NCBI GenBank assembly: GCA_943371025.1
Contig: CALRTC020000012.1
Location: 93,481 to 157,480, forward strand
Reading direction: 5' to 3'
Length of the DNA stretch: 64,000 nucleotides
Origin: Niveispirillum sp943371025
GTDB lineage: Bacteria; Pseudomonadota; Alphaproteobacteria; Azospirillales; Azospirillaceae
Each line of letters starts with the position of its first letter. The first letter of the stretch is position 1. This document shows positions 43,862 to 52,337 of this stretch, piece by piece. The notes under the pieces were generated by a model, which did no database searches, was not told the origin of the DNA, and saw only the letters and a list, made by a program, of their open reading frames with translations. Both the position numbers and the translations under genes were made by a program.

Positions 43862-43893
43862 AGGCCCGGCTCCGGGGAACGGTGCCGGGCCTG
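43861..43893 (+). terminator. Rho-independent-like terminator after dnaK
   Basis: CAGGCCCGGC (43861-43870) pairs with GCCGGGCCTG (43884-43893), followed by TT. It sits about 100 bp after dnaK and 100 bp before dnaJ and may reduce read-through into dnaJ. Confidence 0.6.
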
Positions 43894-43996
43894 TTGCGTG
43901 ACGGGTACGGCCATGGAATTGTGACGAATGGCTTCAGGTCCGGGGGCCGGCCCTTGAACGGGCGGTCGGACCGGATGCGAAGGGACAGAGGCCACC

Positions 43997-45133
43997 ATGT
44001 CGAAGCGCGATTATTACGAAGTACTGGGCGTCCAGAAGGGTGCCAGTGCCGATGATCTGAAGAAGGCCTATCGCAAGCTGGCGATGCAGTATCACCCGGA
44101 CCGCAATCAGGGTGACAAGACGGCCGAGCAGAAGTTCAAGGAAATCAACGAAGCCTATGACTGCCTGAAGGACGAGCAGAAGCGCGCCGCCTATGACCGC
44201 TTCGGCCATGCCGCCTTTGAAGGCGGCGGTGGCCGTCCCGGTGCCGGGGCGGGCGGCTTCGATTTCGGCGGCGGCTTTGCCGACATCTTTGACGAGATGT
44301 TCGGGGAGTTCATGGGCCGCGGCCGCGGTGGCCAGACCAACAACCGCGGCGCCGACCTGCGCTATAACCTGGAAATCAGCCTGGAGGATGCCTTCAAGGG
44401 CTCCACCACCCAGGTGCGCGTGCCCACCAGCGTGATGTGCGAGCATTGCAGCGGGTCAGGGGCGGAAAATGGCAGCAGCCCCACCACCTGCGGCACCTGT
44501 AACGGGGCCGGCAAGGTGCGTGCGCAGCAGGGCTTCTTCACCATCGAACGTTCCTGCCCCACCTGCGGCGGTGCGGGCCGCGTCATCAAGGATCCGTGCC
44601 GCCATTGCGGTGGCCAGGGCCGCGTGCGCAAGGAAAAGACCCTGCAGGTTTCCATCCCCGCCGGCGTGGAGGATGGAACGCGCATCCGTCTGGCCGGCGA
44701 GGGCGAAGCGGGTCTGCGCGGCGGCACGCCGGGCGACCTTTACATCTTCCTGGCCATCGGGGCGCATCGCTTCTTCCAGCGTGACGGGGCCAACCTGCAT
44801 TGCCGGGTGCCCATCCCCATGACGACGGCGGCCCTGGGCGGCACCATCGAGGTGCCGACCATTGATGGCAGCCGCGCCAAGGTGAATGTGCCGGCCGGCA
44901 CCCAGACAGGCCATCAGTTCCGTCTGAAGGGCAAGGGCATGAGCGTCCTGCGCAGCCCCGCACGCGGCGACATGTACATCAATGTCATGGTCGAAACGCC
45001 GGTCAACCTGACCAAGAAGCAGCAGGAGCTGCTGAAGGAGTTCGAGAAGGAAGCGGCCGAAAAGGGCCATAATCCCGAGTCGGAAGGCTTCTTCGCCAAG
45101 GTGAAGGAGTTCTTCGCGGACTTGAAGGATTGA
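43997..45133 (+). CDS. dnaJ: Molecular chaperone DnaJ (Hsp40)
   Basis: DnaJ delivers substrates to DnaK and stimulates its ATPase. This 378-residue type I protein has the J domain with YHPDRNQGD (HPD, residue about 33), a Gly-rich linker (FEGGGGRPGAGAGGFDFGGG), four CxxCxGxG zinc repeats (CEHCSGSGAE, CGTCNGAGKV, CPTCGGAGRV, CRHCGGQGRV), and the C-terminal substrate-binding domain. The gene is co-directional with dnaK. Confidence 0.99.
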   Translation: MSKRDYYEVLGVQKGASADDLKKAYRKLAMQYHPDRNQGDKTAEQKFKEINEAYDCLKDEQKRAAYDRFGHAAFEGGGGRPGAGAGGFDFGGGFADIFDEMFGEFMGRGRGGQTNNRGADLRYNLEISLEDAFKGSTTQVRVPTSVMCEHCSGSGAENGSSPTTCGTCNGAGKVRAQQGFFTIERSCPTCGGAGRVIKDPCRHCGGQGRVRKEKTLQVSIPAGVEDGTRIRLAGEGEAGLRGGTPGDLYIFLAIGAHRFFQRDGANLHCRVPIPMTTAALGGTIEVPTIDGSRAKVNVPAGTQTGHQFRLKGKGMSVLRSPARGDMYINVMVETPVNLTKKQQELLKEFEKEAAEKGHNPESEGFFAKVKEFFADLKD

Positions 45134-45164
45134 AAGGCACCTTTGCCGGTCGTCCCCCGCTCCA

Positions 45165-45287
45165 CCGTCATCCCGGCGAAAGCCGGGACCCAGGGTCACA
45201 GGATCAGACCTTGAAGCTGCGTACGATCATGCTGCCGAAAGGTCGGGCGCTTGGCCCCTGGGTCCCGGCTTTCGCCGGGATGACGGG
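45165..45287. repeat. Dispersed palindromic repeat, family B, copy 2 (dnaJ-murJ spacer)
   Basis: The arms ccgtcatcccggcgaaagcc and ggctttcgccgggatgacgg match those at 18391-18507; the roughly 65-bp centre is different. It fills most of the spacer between dnaJ and murJ. Confidence 0.85.
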
Positions 45288-45305
45288 AGAGGGGACTGCC
45301 CCCCC

Positions 45306-46880
45306 ATGAGCTTCGCCCGCGCCATCGCCACCGTCGGCGGCATCACCATGGTCAGTCGTGTGCTGGGCTTCGTGCGCGACATGCTGCAGGCCCGCTATCT
45401 GGGTGCCGGCATGGAGGCGGATGCCTTCTTTGTGGCCTTCCGCCTGCCCAACCTGTTCCGGTCCCTGTTCGCGGAAGGCGCCTTCACGGCGGCCTTCCTG
45501 CCTTTGTTCAGCGGCACGCTGGAAAAGGAAGGTCGCGACAGCGCCAAGGGACTGGCGGAGGAAGCGCTGGCCGTCATGGTGGCCGTCTTGATGATTTTCT
45601 CAATCATCATGGCCGTGTCCATGCCCTGGGTCGTGTCCATCCTGGCCACGGGCTTCAATGATGAGCCGGTACAACGCGCGCTCGCCATCTCGCTTTCCCA
45701 GATCACCTTTCCCTATCTGGCGCTGATCTCGCTGACGGCCTTGTTTGGCTCTATCCTCAATGCCGTGGGCCGGTTCGGGCCGTTTGCGGCGGCCCCGGTG
45801 CTGCTGAACATCGTGCAGATATCAGGCCTGCTGCTGTCAAAGCCGCTGGGCATCGGGGCGCACTGGATGCTGGCCTATGGCGTGCCGGTGGCCGGCGCCG
45901 CGCAGATGATCTGGATGATCGTGGCCGCCAAGCGGGCGGGCATGGGCCTGCGTCTGCGCCGCCCGCGCCTGACCCCGCGGGTGAAGCGCCTGTTCGCGCT
46001 GCTGGCACCGGGCATCCTGGGGGCCGGCGTCTATCAGTTCAACCTGCTGATCGGCACCAATCTGGCTTCCTGGCTGCCGACCGGGGCCGTGTCTTATCTG
46101 CAATATGCCGACCGGCTGAACCAGCTGCCCATGTCGGTCATCGGCGTGGCCGTGGGCACGGCACTGCTGCCGCTGCTGTCGCGACAGATGGTGGCCGGCG
46201 ACCATGACGGGGTAAAGGCCAGCCTGTCGCGCGGGCTGGAATTTGCCGGCCTTCTGGGCCTGCCGGCCACCGTGGCGCTGATCGCCATTCCCGGCCCCCT
46301 GATTCATGTGCTGTTCAAGGGCGGGGCCTTCACGGCCGCCGACGCGGTCGCCACCGCATCGGCCCTGCAGGCCTTCGCCGTGGGCATCCCCGCTTTCATC
46401 ACGGCCAAGATCCTGTCGTCGGCCTATTTCGCCAAGCAGGACACGAAGGGACCCGTGCGCATCGCCATCATCGTGGTGATCAGCAATATCGCCCTGTCCC
46501 TGGCCCTGATCGGGCCGCTGGGCCATGTCGGGCTGGCCCTGGCGCCGGGTTTGACGGCCTGGCTGAATGTGCTGCTGCTGGCCGTGGGTCTGCGGCGGCG
46601 CGGGCTGCTCTCGCTGGATGCGCGGCTGACGGGGCGGCTGTGGCGCATGGGCGTCGCTGCGGCGGGGCTGGCGGCGGCCGGGTTGGGCCTGTCCTGGCTG
46701 CTGCATCCCTGGCTTTATGACGGGGTGGGGCTGGTGAAGATCGCCGCCCTGGCCGGGGTCATTGCCGGGGCGTCCATCACCTATTTCGCGCTGTGCTTCC
46801 TGCTGGGGGCGGCGCGCCCTGCGGAGATCAAGGGGCTGCTGCGCCGGGGCAAAGCGCCGCCGCCGCCGCCCGCCGCTTGA
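45306..46880 (+). CDS. murJ: Lipid II flippase MurJ
   Basis: MurJ moves lipid II across the inner membrane for peptidoglycan synthesis. The 524-residue protein has about fourteen transmembrane segments and the MviN motifs MVSRVLGFVRDMLQARYLGA at the N-terminus, FRLPNLFRSLFAEGAFTAAF, and FNLLIGTNLASWLPTGAVSYLQYADRLNQLP. The conserved arginines and basic residues of the central cavity are present. The C-terminus ends in a proline run (APPPPPAA). It is followed by trpS. Confidence 0.97.
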   Translation: MSFARAIATVGGITMVSRVLGFVRDMLQARYLGAGMEADAFFVAFRLPNLFRSLFAEGAFTAAFLPLFSGTLEKEGRDSAKGLAEEALAVMVAVLMIFSIIMAVSMPWVVSILATGFNDEPVQRALAISLSQITFPYLALISLTALFGSILNAVGRFGPFAAAPVLLNIVQISGLLLSKPLGIGAHWMLAYGVPVAGAAQMIWMIVAAKRAGMGLRLRRPRLTPRVKRLFALLAPGILGAGVYQFNLLIGTNLASWLPTGAVSYLQYADRLNQLPMSVIGVAVGTALLPLLSRQMVAGDHDGVKASLSRGLEFAGLLGLPATVALIAIPGPLIHVLFKGGAFTAADAVATASALQAFAVGIPAFITAKILSSAYFAKQDTKGPVRIAIIVVISNIALSLALIGPLGHVGLALAPGLTAWLNVLLLAVGLRRRGLLSLDARLTGRLWRMGVAAAGLAAAGLGLSWLLHPWLYDGVGLVKIAALAGVIAGASITYFALCFLLGAARPAEIKGLLRRGKAPPPPPAA

Positions 46881-46953
46881 CCGGGGCCGGACGGGCGCGC
46901 GATACAGGCAGCCCGGCATTTCGCCTTCCACAAGCGAGCTTCAGAGACCAGCA

Positions 46954-47955
46954 ATGAGCCTTATCTTTTCCGGCATGCAGCCGACCCGCCAGCTCCACCT
47001 CGGCAACTATCTCGGCGCGCTGAAGAACTGGGTGAAGCTGCAGCATGAGATGGACGCGATCTTCTGCGTCGTCGACCTGCATGCGATGACCATCGAGCAT
47101 GACCCGGAGACCCTGCGGTCCAATATAAGGGAGGTGGCCGCCGCCTATATCGCCGCCGGCATCGACCCGGAAAAGCATATCCTGTTCAACCAGTCGGCCG
47201 TTTCCGGCCATGCCGAACTGAACTGGATCCTGACCTGCCATACGCCGCTGGGCTGGCTGAACCGCATGACCCAGTTCAAGGAGAAGGCGGGCAAGCAGAA
47301 GGACAATGCCGTCCTGGGGCTTTACGCCTATCCCGTGCTGATGGCCGCCGACATCCTGCTGTACAAGGCCACGCATGTGCCCGTGGGCGAGGATCAGAAG
47401 CAGCATCTGGAGCTGGCCCGCGACATTGCCGGTGCCTTCAACCGCTATTACAAGGCCGACGGCTTCTTCCCCCTGCCGGAACCGCAGATTCTGGGTGAGG
47501 CGACGCGCGTCATGAGCCTGCGCGACGGCACCAAGAAGATGTCGAAGTCGGACGAGAGCGAATATAGCCGCATCAACCTGACCGACGATGCCGACACCAT
47601 CGCCCTGAAGATCCGCAAGGCCAAGACCGATCCGGAGCCGCTACCCGAGACGGTGGAGGATCTGGAAAAGCGGCCGGAGGCCAATAATCTGGTCACCATC
47701 TACGCCGCCTTGTCGGACACCAGCCGCGCCGCCGTGCTGGCCCAGTTCGGCGGACAGCAGTTCAGCGCCTTCAAGGGGGCGCTGGCCGATCTGTCGGTCG
47801 CCAAGCTGGCCCCCATCGCCGGCGAAATGAACCGGCTGCTGGGTGACCGGGCCGAGTTGGACCGTATCCTGAAGAAGGGTGCCGACCGCGCCGGCGAGAT
47901 CGCGGCCCGCACCATGAACGAGGTCAAGGACCTGGTCGGCCTGGTCCGGTTCTGA
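46954..47955 (+). CDS. trpS: Tryptophanyl-tRNA synthetase
   Basis: TrpS charges tRNA-Trp. This 333-residue class I enzyme has the HIGH-type motif QPTRQLHLGNYLGAL at residues about 9-23 and KMSKSDESEYSRINL (KMSKS) near residue 195. HTPLGWLNRMTQFKEK and the VGEDQKQHLELARDIA block confirm it. The ATG at 46954 gives the standard N-terminus MSLIFSGMQPT. A strong terminator follows. Confidence 0.98.
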   Translation: MSLIFSGMQPTRQLHLGNYLGALKNWVKLQHEMDAIFCVVDLHAMTIEHDPETLRSNIREVAAAYIAAGIDPEKHILFNQSAVSGHAELNWILTCHTPLGWLNRMTQFKEKAGKQKDNAVLGLYAYPVLMAADILLYKATHVPVGEDQKQHLELARDIAGAFNRYYKADGFFPLPEPQILGEATRVMSLRDGTKKMSKSDESEYSRINLTDDADTIALKIRKAKTDPEPLPETVEDLEKRPEANNLVTIYAALSDTSRAAVLAQFGGQQFSAFKGALADLSVAKLAPIAGEMNRLLGDRAELDRILKKGADRAGEIAARTMNEVKDLVGLVRF

Positions 47956-47975
47956 TCTGGTTGGTTCTGTTCTGG

Positions 47976-48011
47976 AAAGCCCCACGCCGGTCCCGCGGCG
48001 TGGGGCTTTTT
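47976..48011 (+). terminator. Rho-independent terminator after trpS
   Basis: AAAGCCCCACGCC pairs with GGCGTGGGGCTTT around an eight-base loop and runs into TTTTT. It lies about 20 bases after the trpS stop codon. Confidence 0.92.
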
Positions 48012-48106
48012 CATTCGCATTCAGCCCGTCGCGCGCGGGTGCTTCGGACTGGGCGCCGTTGGTTCGGCGGCGACCGCCGCCGCGCGGCGATTGGGGGCGC
48101 GCGATA

Positions 48107-48583
48107 TCAGGTGATCGCATCCAGCTGTTCGTCGGACAGGTAGCCCGGCACCACGGTGACGGGGATGCGCAGTGTGCCCGACATCTGGCCGACCACGTAA
48201 TTGATCAGGGGACCCGGCCCGCCACGACCCGTGCCAGCGGCCAGGACCAGGATGGAGATGCTGGGTTCTTCGGCCAGCAGCTTCATCAGCTGCTCGCTGG
48301 CCTGACCATTGCGGATATAGAGCGTGGGCATGGAGCCGGCAATGTCCACCACCTCCTTGGCCAGGCGCTGCATCAGCTGCTCCGCCTCCTCCCGCTGCTC
48401 CTGCTTCATCAGCTCCTCGATGGCGCCCCATTGCTGAAGCTCCCCCGGCGGGATGACATGCAGCAGCGCGACGCGGCCGCCCGTGGAGCGGGCGCGGCGG
48501 GCAGCGTAATGCAGCGCCACGCTCATCTCCTCCGTCTCGTCCACGACGACCAGGAAGATGCGGGTATTTGCGGTCTGGCTCAT
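48107..48583 (-). CDS. Universal stress protein (UspA family)
   Basis: This 158-residue protein has a single Usp domain: RIFLVVVDETEEMSVALHYAARRARSTGGRVALLHVIPP at the N-terminus and the ATP-binding region ILVLAAGTGRGGPGPLINYVVGQM near residue 120, close to the G-2x-G-9x-G(S/T) pattern. EQREEAEQLMQRLAKEV is a helical insert. It lies before the TIGR02186 and TSUP genes on the same strand, a cluster seen in other alphaproteobacteria. Confidence 0.94.
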   Translation of the reverse strand: MSQTANTRIFLVVVDETEEMSVALHYAARRARSTGGRVALLHVIPPGELQQWGAIEELMKQEQREEAEQLMQRLAKEVVDIAGSMPTLYIRNGQASEQLMKLLAEEPSISILVLAAGTGRGGPGPLINYVVGQMSGTLRIPVTVVPGYLSDEQLDAIT

Positions 48584-48611
48584 CTGGCCCTCTCCCCCCG
48601 GATTGTTATCG

Positions 48612-49370
48612 TCACTTGCGGAACACGATGCCGGCCAGCCAGCCCGAGGTCACGGCCAGCATGATGCCCAGTACGGCGTAGAAGATCGACTGGCGGTGGG
48701 CGAATTCATAGACATTGGCTGAAAAGCCGATCTTGGAGACCAGCAGCGGCGTCGTCTGGGCGCTGACCACGTCACCGTCCCGCACCAGAAAGACCGAAGC
48801 CGTATAGGTGCCCGTGGGCACATTGGCCGGGAAGAAGATGCGGGTGCGGAACAGGCGCTGGCCCAGGAACGAGACCTCCCCCACCTCCGTCGGGTACAGG
48901 CCCGCCCGCTGCTTGTTGCGAATCAGGGCAGCGCGGAAATCGGCCAGCTGTTCGGGCGTCAGCTTGGACTTGCCCGGCACCAGACGGACATAGTCCAACC
49001 CGATCTCATGCCGCTGCAGCACCGTGGGGGGCACCACGCTGTCCAGCGGGGACGTGACGGCGACATAGTAATAGGCAGGCACCCGATCGAAGGCCACATC
49101 TTCGGTATTCACCCAGATGCCGGCCACCCGCTCCTTGCGGCGGACCTTAACCTCTGCTTCCGGCCCCTGCACGACGACGGCCACGTCGCCATCGCCATCC
49201 ACGGCACCGAACAGCACGACATCGGTGCCCGTGAAGCCTGTGGTGATGGCGATCAGGTGGTTGGACAGGTCGGCCACCAGCGATTGCGCCCAGGCGGGCC
49301 GCACCGATTGCCACAGGCAGAAGCAGGCCAGGGCTGCCAGCGGCAGGGCCAACCAGCGCCGACGCCTCAT
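48612..49370 (-). CDS. TIGR02186 / Alph_Pro_TM family membrane-anchored protein
   Basis: This 252-residue protein has an N-terminal signal peptide (RRRWLALPLAALACFCLWQS), a large periplasmic part (LVADLSNHLIAITTGFTGTDVVLFGAVDGDGDVAVVVQGP), and a C-terminal transmembrane helix (FYAVLGIMLAVTSGWLAGIVF). This layout is that of TIGR02186 proteins, restricted to alphaproteobacteria and usually next to a TSUP exporter, as here (four-base overlap with the next gene). Function unknown; a periplasmic partner of the exporter is likely. Confidence 0.86.
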   Translation of the reverse strand: MRRRRWLALPLAALACFCLWQSVRPAWAQSLVADLSNHLIAITTGFTGTDVVLFGAVDGDGDVAVVVQGPEAEVKVRRKERVAGIWVNTEDVAFDRVPAYYYVAVTSPLDSVVPPTVLQRHEIGLDYVRLVPGKSKLTPEQLADFRAALIRNKQRAGLYPTEVGEVSFLGQRLFRTRIFFPANVPTGTYTASVFLVRDGDVVSAQTTPLLVSKIGFSANVYEFAHRQSIFYAVLGIMLAVTSGWLAGIVFRK

Positions 49371-50284
49371 GTCGTCACCGGCAGGGTGATGGAATAGATA
49401 TCTTCCGGCCGGACAACCAGATCGACGGCCAGCTTCACAGCCACGGCCAGCACCATCATGGCCAGCAGGGCACGGGCCTGTTCACCGCGCAGCCGCATGC
49501 CGGCACGGGTGCCGAACTGTGCCCCGATGACCCCGCCGACCAGCAGCAGCAAGGCCAGCACGATATCCACCGTCTGGTTGCCGACCGCCTGCAGGAAGGC
49601 GGCCAGCCCGGTGGTGAAGATGATCTGGAACAGCGAGGTGCCGGCGACCAGGGCGGTCGGCATGCCCAGGATATAGATCATGGCCGGCACCAGCAGGAAG
49701 CCGCCGCCAATGCCCATGATCGCCACCAGCACGCCCCCGACAAACCCGATCAGGGCCGGCAGCAGGGCGGAGATATAGAGGCGGGAGCGCGGGAAGCGCA
49801 TCTTGAAGGGCAGACCGTGCAGCCAGGTATGATGATGCAGCTTCGACCGCACGGCCGTGTCGCGCCCCTTCAGCAGGGCCCGCACGCTTTCCGTCAGCAT
49901 CAGGCCGCTGACCGTGCCCAGGAACAGGACATAGGCCAGCGAGATCACCAGATCGATATGGCCCAGCTTCTGCAGGCGCCCGAACAGCCAGACGCCTAGG
50001 CCCGTGCCCAGCGCCCCGCCGATCAGCATGACCAAGCCCAGCTTCACATCGACATTGTTGCGCCGCCAATGGGCCAGCACGCCGGAAACCGATGCACCCA
50101 CCAGCTGGTTGGCCTGCGTGCCCACGGCCACGGCCGGCGGCACGCCGATGAAGATCAGCAGCGGCGTCATCAGGAAACCGCCGCCCACCCCGAACAGACC
50201 GGACAGGAAGCCCACGGCCCCCCCCAGGATCAGGATCAACAGGGCGTTGACCGAGATTTCGGCGATGGGAAGATAGATCTGCAT
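49367..50284 (-). CDS. TSUP (TauE/SafE) family exporter, second copy
   Basis: This 305-residue inner-membrane protein has eight to nine hydrophobic segments and the TSUP half-repeats GGAVGFLSGLFGVGGGFLMTPLLIF near residue 20 and GGVLVAIMGIGGGFLLVPAMIYILG near residue 190. It is a different branch from the TSUP protein at 24368. It is followed by the TIGR02186 gene with overlap and by the universal stress protein gene, forming a conserved set whose substrate may be sulfite or another sulfur anion. Confidence 0.9.
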   Translation of the reverse strand: MQIYLPIAEISVNALLILILGGAVGFLSGLFGVGGGFLMTPLLIFIGVPPAVAVGTQANQLVGASVSGVLAHWRRNNVDVKLGLVMLIGGALGTGLGVWLFGRLQKLGHIDLVISLAYVLFLGTVSGLMLTESVRALLKGRDTAVRSKLHHHTWLHGLPFKMRFPRSRLYISALLPALIGFVGGVLVAIMGIGGGFLLVPAMIYILGMPTALVAGTSLFQIIFTTGLAAFLQAVGNQTVDIVLALLLLVGGVIGAQFGTRAGMRLRGEQARALLAMMVLAVAVKLAVDLVVRPEDIYSITLPVTT

Positions 50285-50398
50285 GACCAGCCGGGCGTGG
50301 GGGGCTCCACCGCAACTCTACCGCCGGTCCCGGTTCAAACCCAAGTGCCAATCACCACCGACCGCACTTCCGGGTGTTCAATCGGCCGGAGAGCAATC

Positions 50399-50554
50399 TT
50401 ATTCAAATCCGGTGCAGCGGATGCGGTACTGGCCACCTTCCTGGGTCAGTTGGCAATTCTGCCAGCCGGCGGCCTCCAGCGCCTCCTTGCGGGCTTCAGC
50501 CTCCTCCTGCGTCGTGCCGGGCGGCAGGGTTTCATTATGGGTGGGGGTGCTCAC
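50399..50554 (-). CDS. Small protein of 51 residues, GTG start
   Basis: A GTG at 50554 preceded by AGAGGAG opens a 51-residue frame with G/C-rich third positions: VSTPTHNETLPPGTTQEEAE, then ARKEALEAAGWQNCQLTQEG and GQYRIRCTGFE. The N-terminus is flexible, the rest could form helix-strand-strand with two cysteines. It is too short to assign. It lies between the TSUP exporter and the lipoprotein gene. Confidence 0.55.
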   Translation of the reverse strand: MSTPTHNETLPPGTTQEEAEARKEALEAAGWQNCQLTQEGGQYRIRCTGFE

Positions 50555-50591
50555 AGGCGGGGGCTCCTCTGCTGGATAGGTCGGACGTGGC

Positions 50592-51530
50592 CTAGGGCGT
50601 CTTGGCCTTGGCGGCGACCAGGGATTGCAGAACGCCGAACTGCGTGCTGCTGGGGCCGATCTCAGTCGACAGCATGCGCAGCGCCTGCTGGGGGTTGCTG
50701 TCGAAGGCGGGGCCGAGATTGGTCTTCACGCGCTGCAATTCCGCGTCCAGTGTCCCGCTTTGCGCCAGCGTTGCCAGGATCGCCTTGGCATCGTCGGTCG
50801 ACAGGGCGCGGATCTGTGTGACCAGGTCCTTGACCCGCTGGCTGGCCTGCATGGTCACATCCTCACGCTTCAGGATCAGGTCGATCGACTGGTTGGCCTT
50901 TTCCGCAGCGACGCCGGCATTCTTCTGGATGTTGGTCAGGGCGCCGGGGATGGAACCGGCGAAGATATAGCGATCCACGTCGCCCGACGCCTGCATCAGC
51001 GGATATTCATCGGCGGACAGGGTGGTCAGGGCGGAAACGATCTGTGTCCGGATGGTAGCCCGGTCCGACTCCATCTGCGCGACCAGGGTCGATACGGTGC
51101 GCTCATAGAACAGTTCCTTGTCGACCAGGGTGCCGGCACTGACCACACCTGCGGACAGGGCCGTCAGCACGTCCTTGGTGCGCTTGCCGTCTGCGATCAC
51201 CGCCCCTGTCGACAGGCCCAGCGCGCCCAGGCCGAAAGCCAGGCTGGAATCGACCTTGCCCTGATTCAAGGTGCGGATGAAGCCACCGTAATTGGCATCG
51301 ACCTGGGCAAGATAGGCATAGACCAGTTCATTGCGCGCCGCCTTGCGGCTGGCGGCATCGGTCGGGGCGCTATAGGCCTTCTGCAACTTTTCAATATTCG
51401 GCTTGTCCAGCACGGTCGCCAATATGACCGGGCTTTCCACCTGCGCCGGGAAGCCCGTCGCCAAGGAACCACATCCGGCCAACAACAGCGGGAAAAGGGC
51501 AAAAACAGCCAGTTTCAGCGTGAACCGCAT
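50592..51530 (-). CDS. Predicted lipoprotein, helical, function unknown
   Basis: This 312-residue protein starts MRFTLKLAVFALFPLLLAGC, a clear lipobox (LLAGC) signal. The mature part is alpha-helical: DKPNIEKLQKAYSAPTDAAS, a Gly/Ser-rich hydrophobic region (SLAFGLGALGLSTGAVIADG), and helices up to the C-terminus. It may be anchored in the inner or outer membrane. The start at 51530 is preferred; an ATG at 51545 is also in frame. I do not recognise the family. Confidence 0.75.
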   Translation of the reverse strand: MRFTLKLAVFALFPLLLAGCGSLATGFPAQVESPVILATVLDKPNIEKLQKAYSAPTDAASRKAARNELVYAYLAQVDANYGGFIRTLNQGKVDSSLAFGLGALGLSTGAVIADGKRTKDVLTALSAGVVSAGTLVDKELFYERTVSTLVAQMESDRATIRTQIVSALTTLSADEYPLMQASGDVDRYIFAGSIPGALTNIQKNAGVAAEKANQSIDLILKREDVTMQASQRVKDLVTQIRALSTDDAKAILATLAQSGTLDAELQRVKTNLGPAFDSNPQQALRMLSTEIGPSSTQFGVLQSLVAAKAKTP

Positions 51531-51720
51531 GCGTGGCACCCCCATTGTCCGGACGGCGCCGGGTTCTGGCCACGCCCCCATCTTCATGCTCCCGACGGGT
51601 TCGACCGTCGATTGGCATCGGTAGCTATCACTATATTGAATATATCTGAAATATCCATATGGTTGCTGAACCGGACAGCATCATGCCCGTCGGCGCCGAT
51701 GTCCCGGCAGCCCGAAAGCG

Positions 51721-52329
51721 TCAGATCGCGGTCGCGATCCGGTGCAGGATGATCCGTGCCGCTGTTTCCAGCCGGTCTGCCGGCATCCCGGTCCGGTACC
51801 CGTGATGGTCGGGTTTCAACTGTTCGGGAAAGGGCGGCACATGGATGAAGCCCGCCGGCAGCGTCGGCCGGGCATGGCGCATCCCGAAGAACAGATGGTT
51901 GCAGATATAGCCGCCGGCATCACGGCTGGTCTTGGTGGCGAAGCCGCCGGTTTCCAGATCATCGATGATGGCATCCAGCGGCAGCGACGACCAGTAGCCC
52001 ATGGGGCCGGCGGGATCGATCGGCTGGTTGCGCCGAACCGTACCGTCATTATCGGGGGCGGTGGCGTCGTCCAGGTTGAGCGCCAGCCGTTCGGGCCGGA
52101 TGACATCCGTATCATAGGCCAGACCGAACATGACCACGGCATCCGGCCGGTGTTCGTTCACGGCCGCCAGCAATGCCGGCACGGCCCCGGTGAAGGTGAC
52201 GGGCAGTTGCACCCCGACAATGGATGCCTCGCCGACCAGGGCGCCGTTCACCTGCCCCGCCAGCCACGCCGTCGGGTTGATGGCGTGGTCCAGAAAGGGC
52301 GCGAAGCCCGTGACCAGGATGCGGGCCAT
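51721..52329 (-). CDS. pcp: Pyroglutamyl-peptidase I (cysteine peptidase C15)
   Basis: This enzyme removes N-terminal pyroglutamate from peptides. The 202-residue protein has the catalytic Glu in VIRPERLALNLDD, Cys in RDAGGYICNHLFF and His in GFIHVPPFPEQL, the C15 triad, plus ILVTGFAPF at the N-terminus. It lies just downstream of the two unknown genes at 52338-54835 and on the same strand, with an 8-bp spacer, so the three may be cotranscribed. Confidence 0.93.
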   Translation of the reverse strand: MARILVTGFAPFLDHAINPTAWLAGQVNGALVGEASIVGVQLPVTFTGAVPALLAAVNEHRPDAVVMFGLAYDTDVIRPERLALNLDDATAPDNDGTVRRNQPIDPAGPMGYWSSLPLDAIIDDLETGGFATKTSRDAGGYICNHLFFGMRHARPTLPAGFIHVPPFPEQLKPDHHGYRTGMPADRLETAARIILHRIATAI

Positions 52330-52337
52330 GGGACGGC

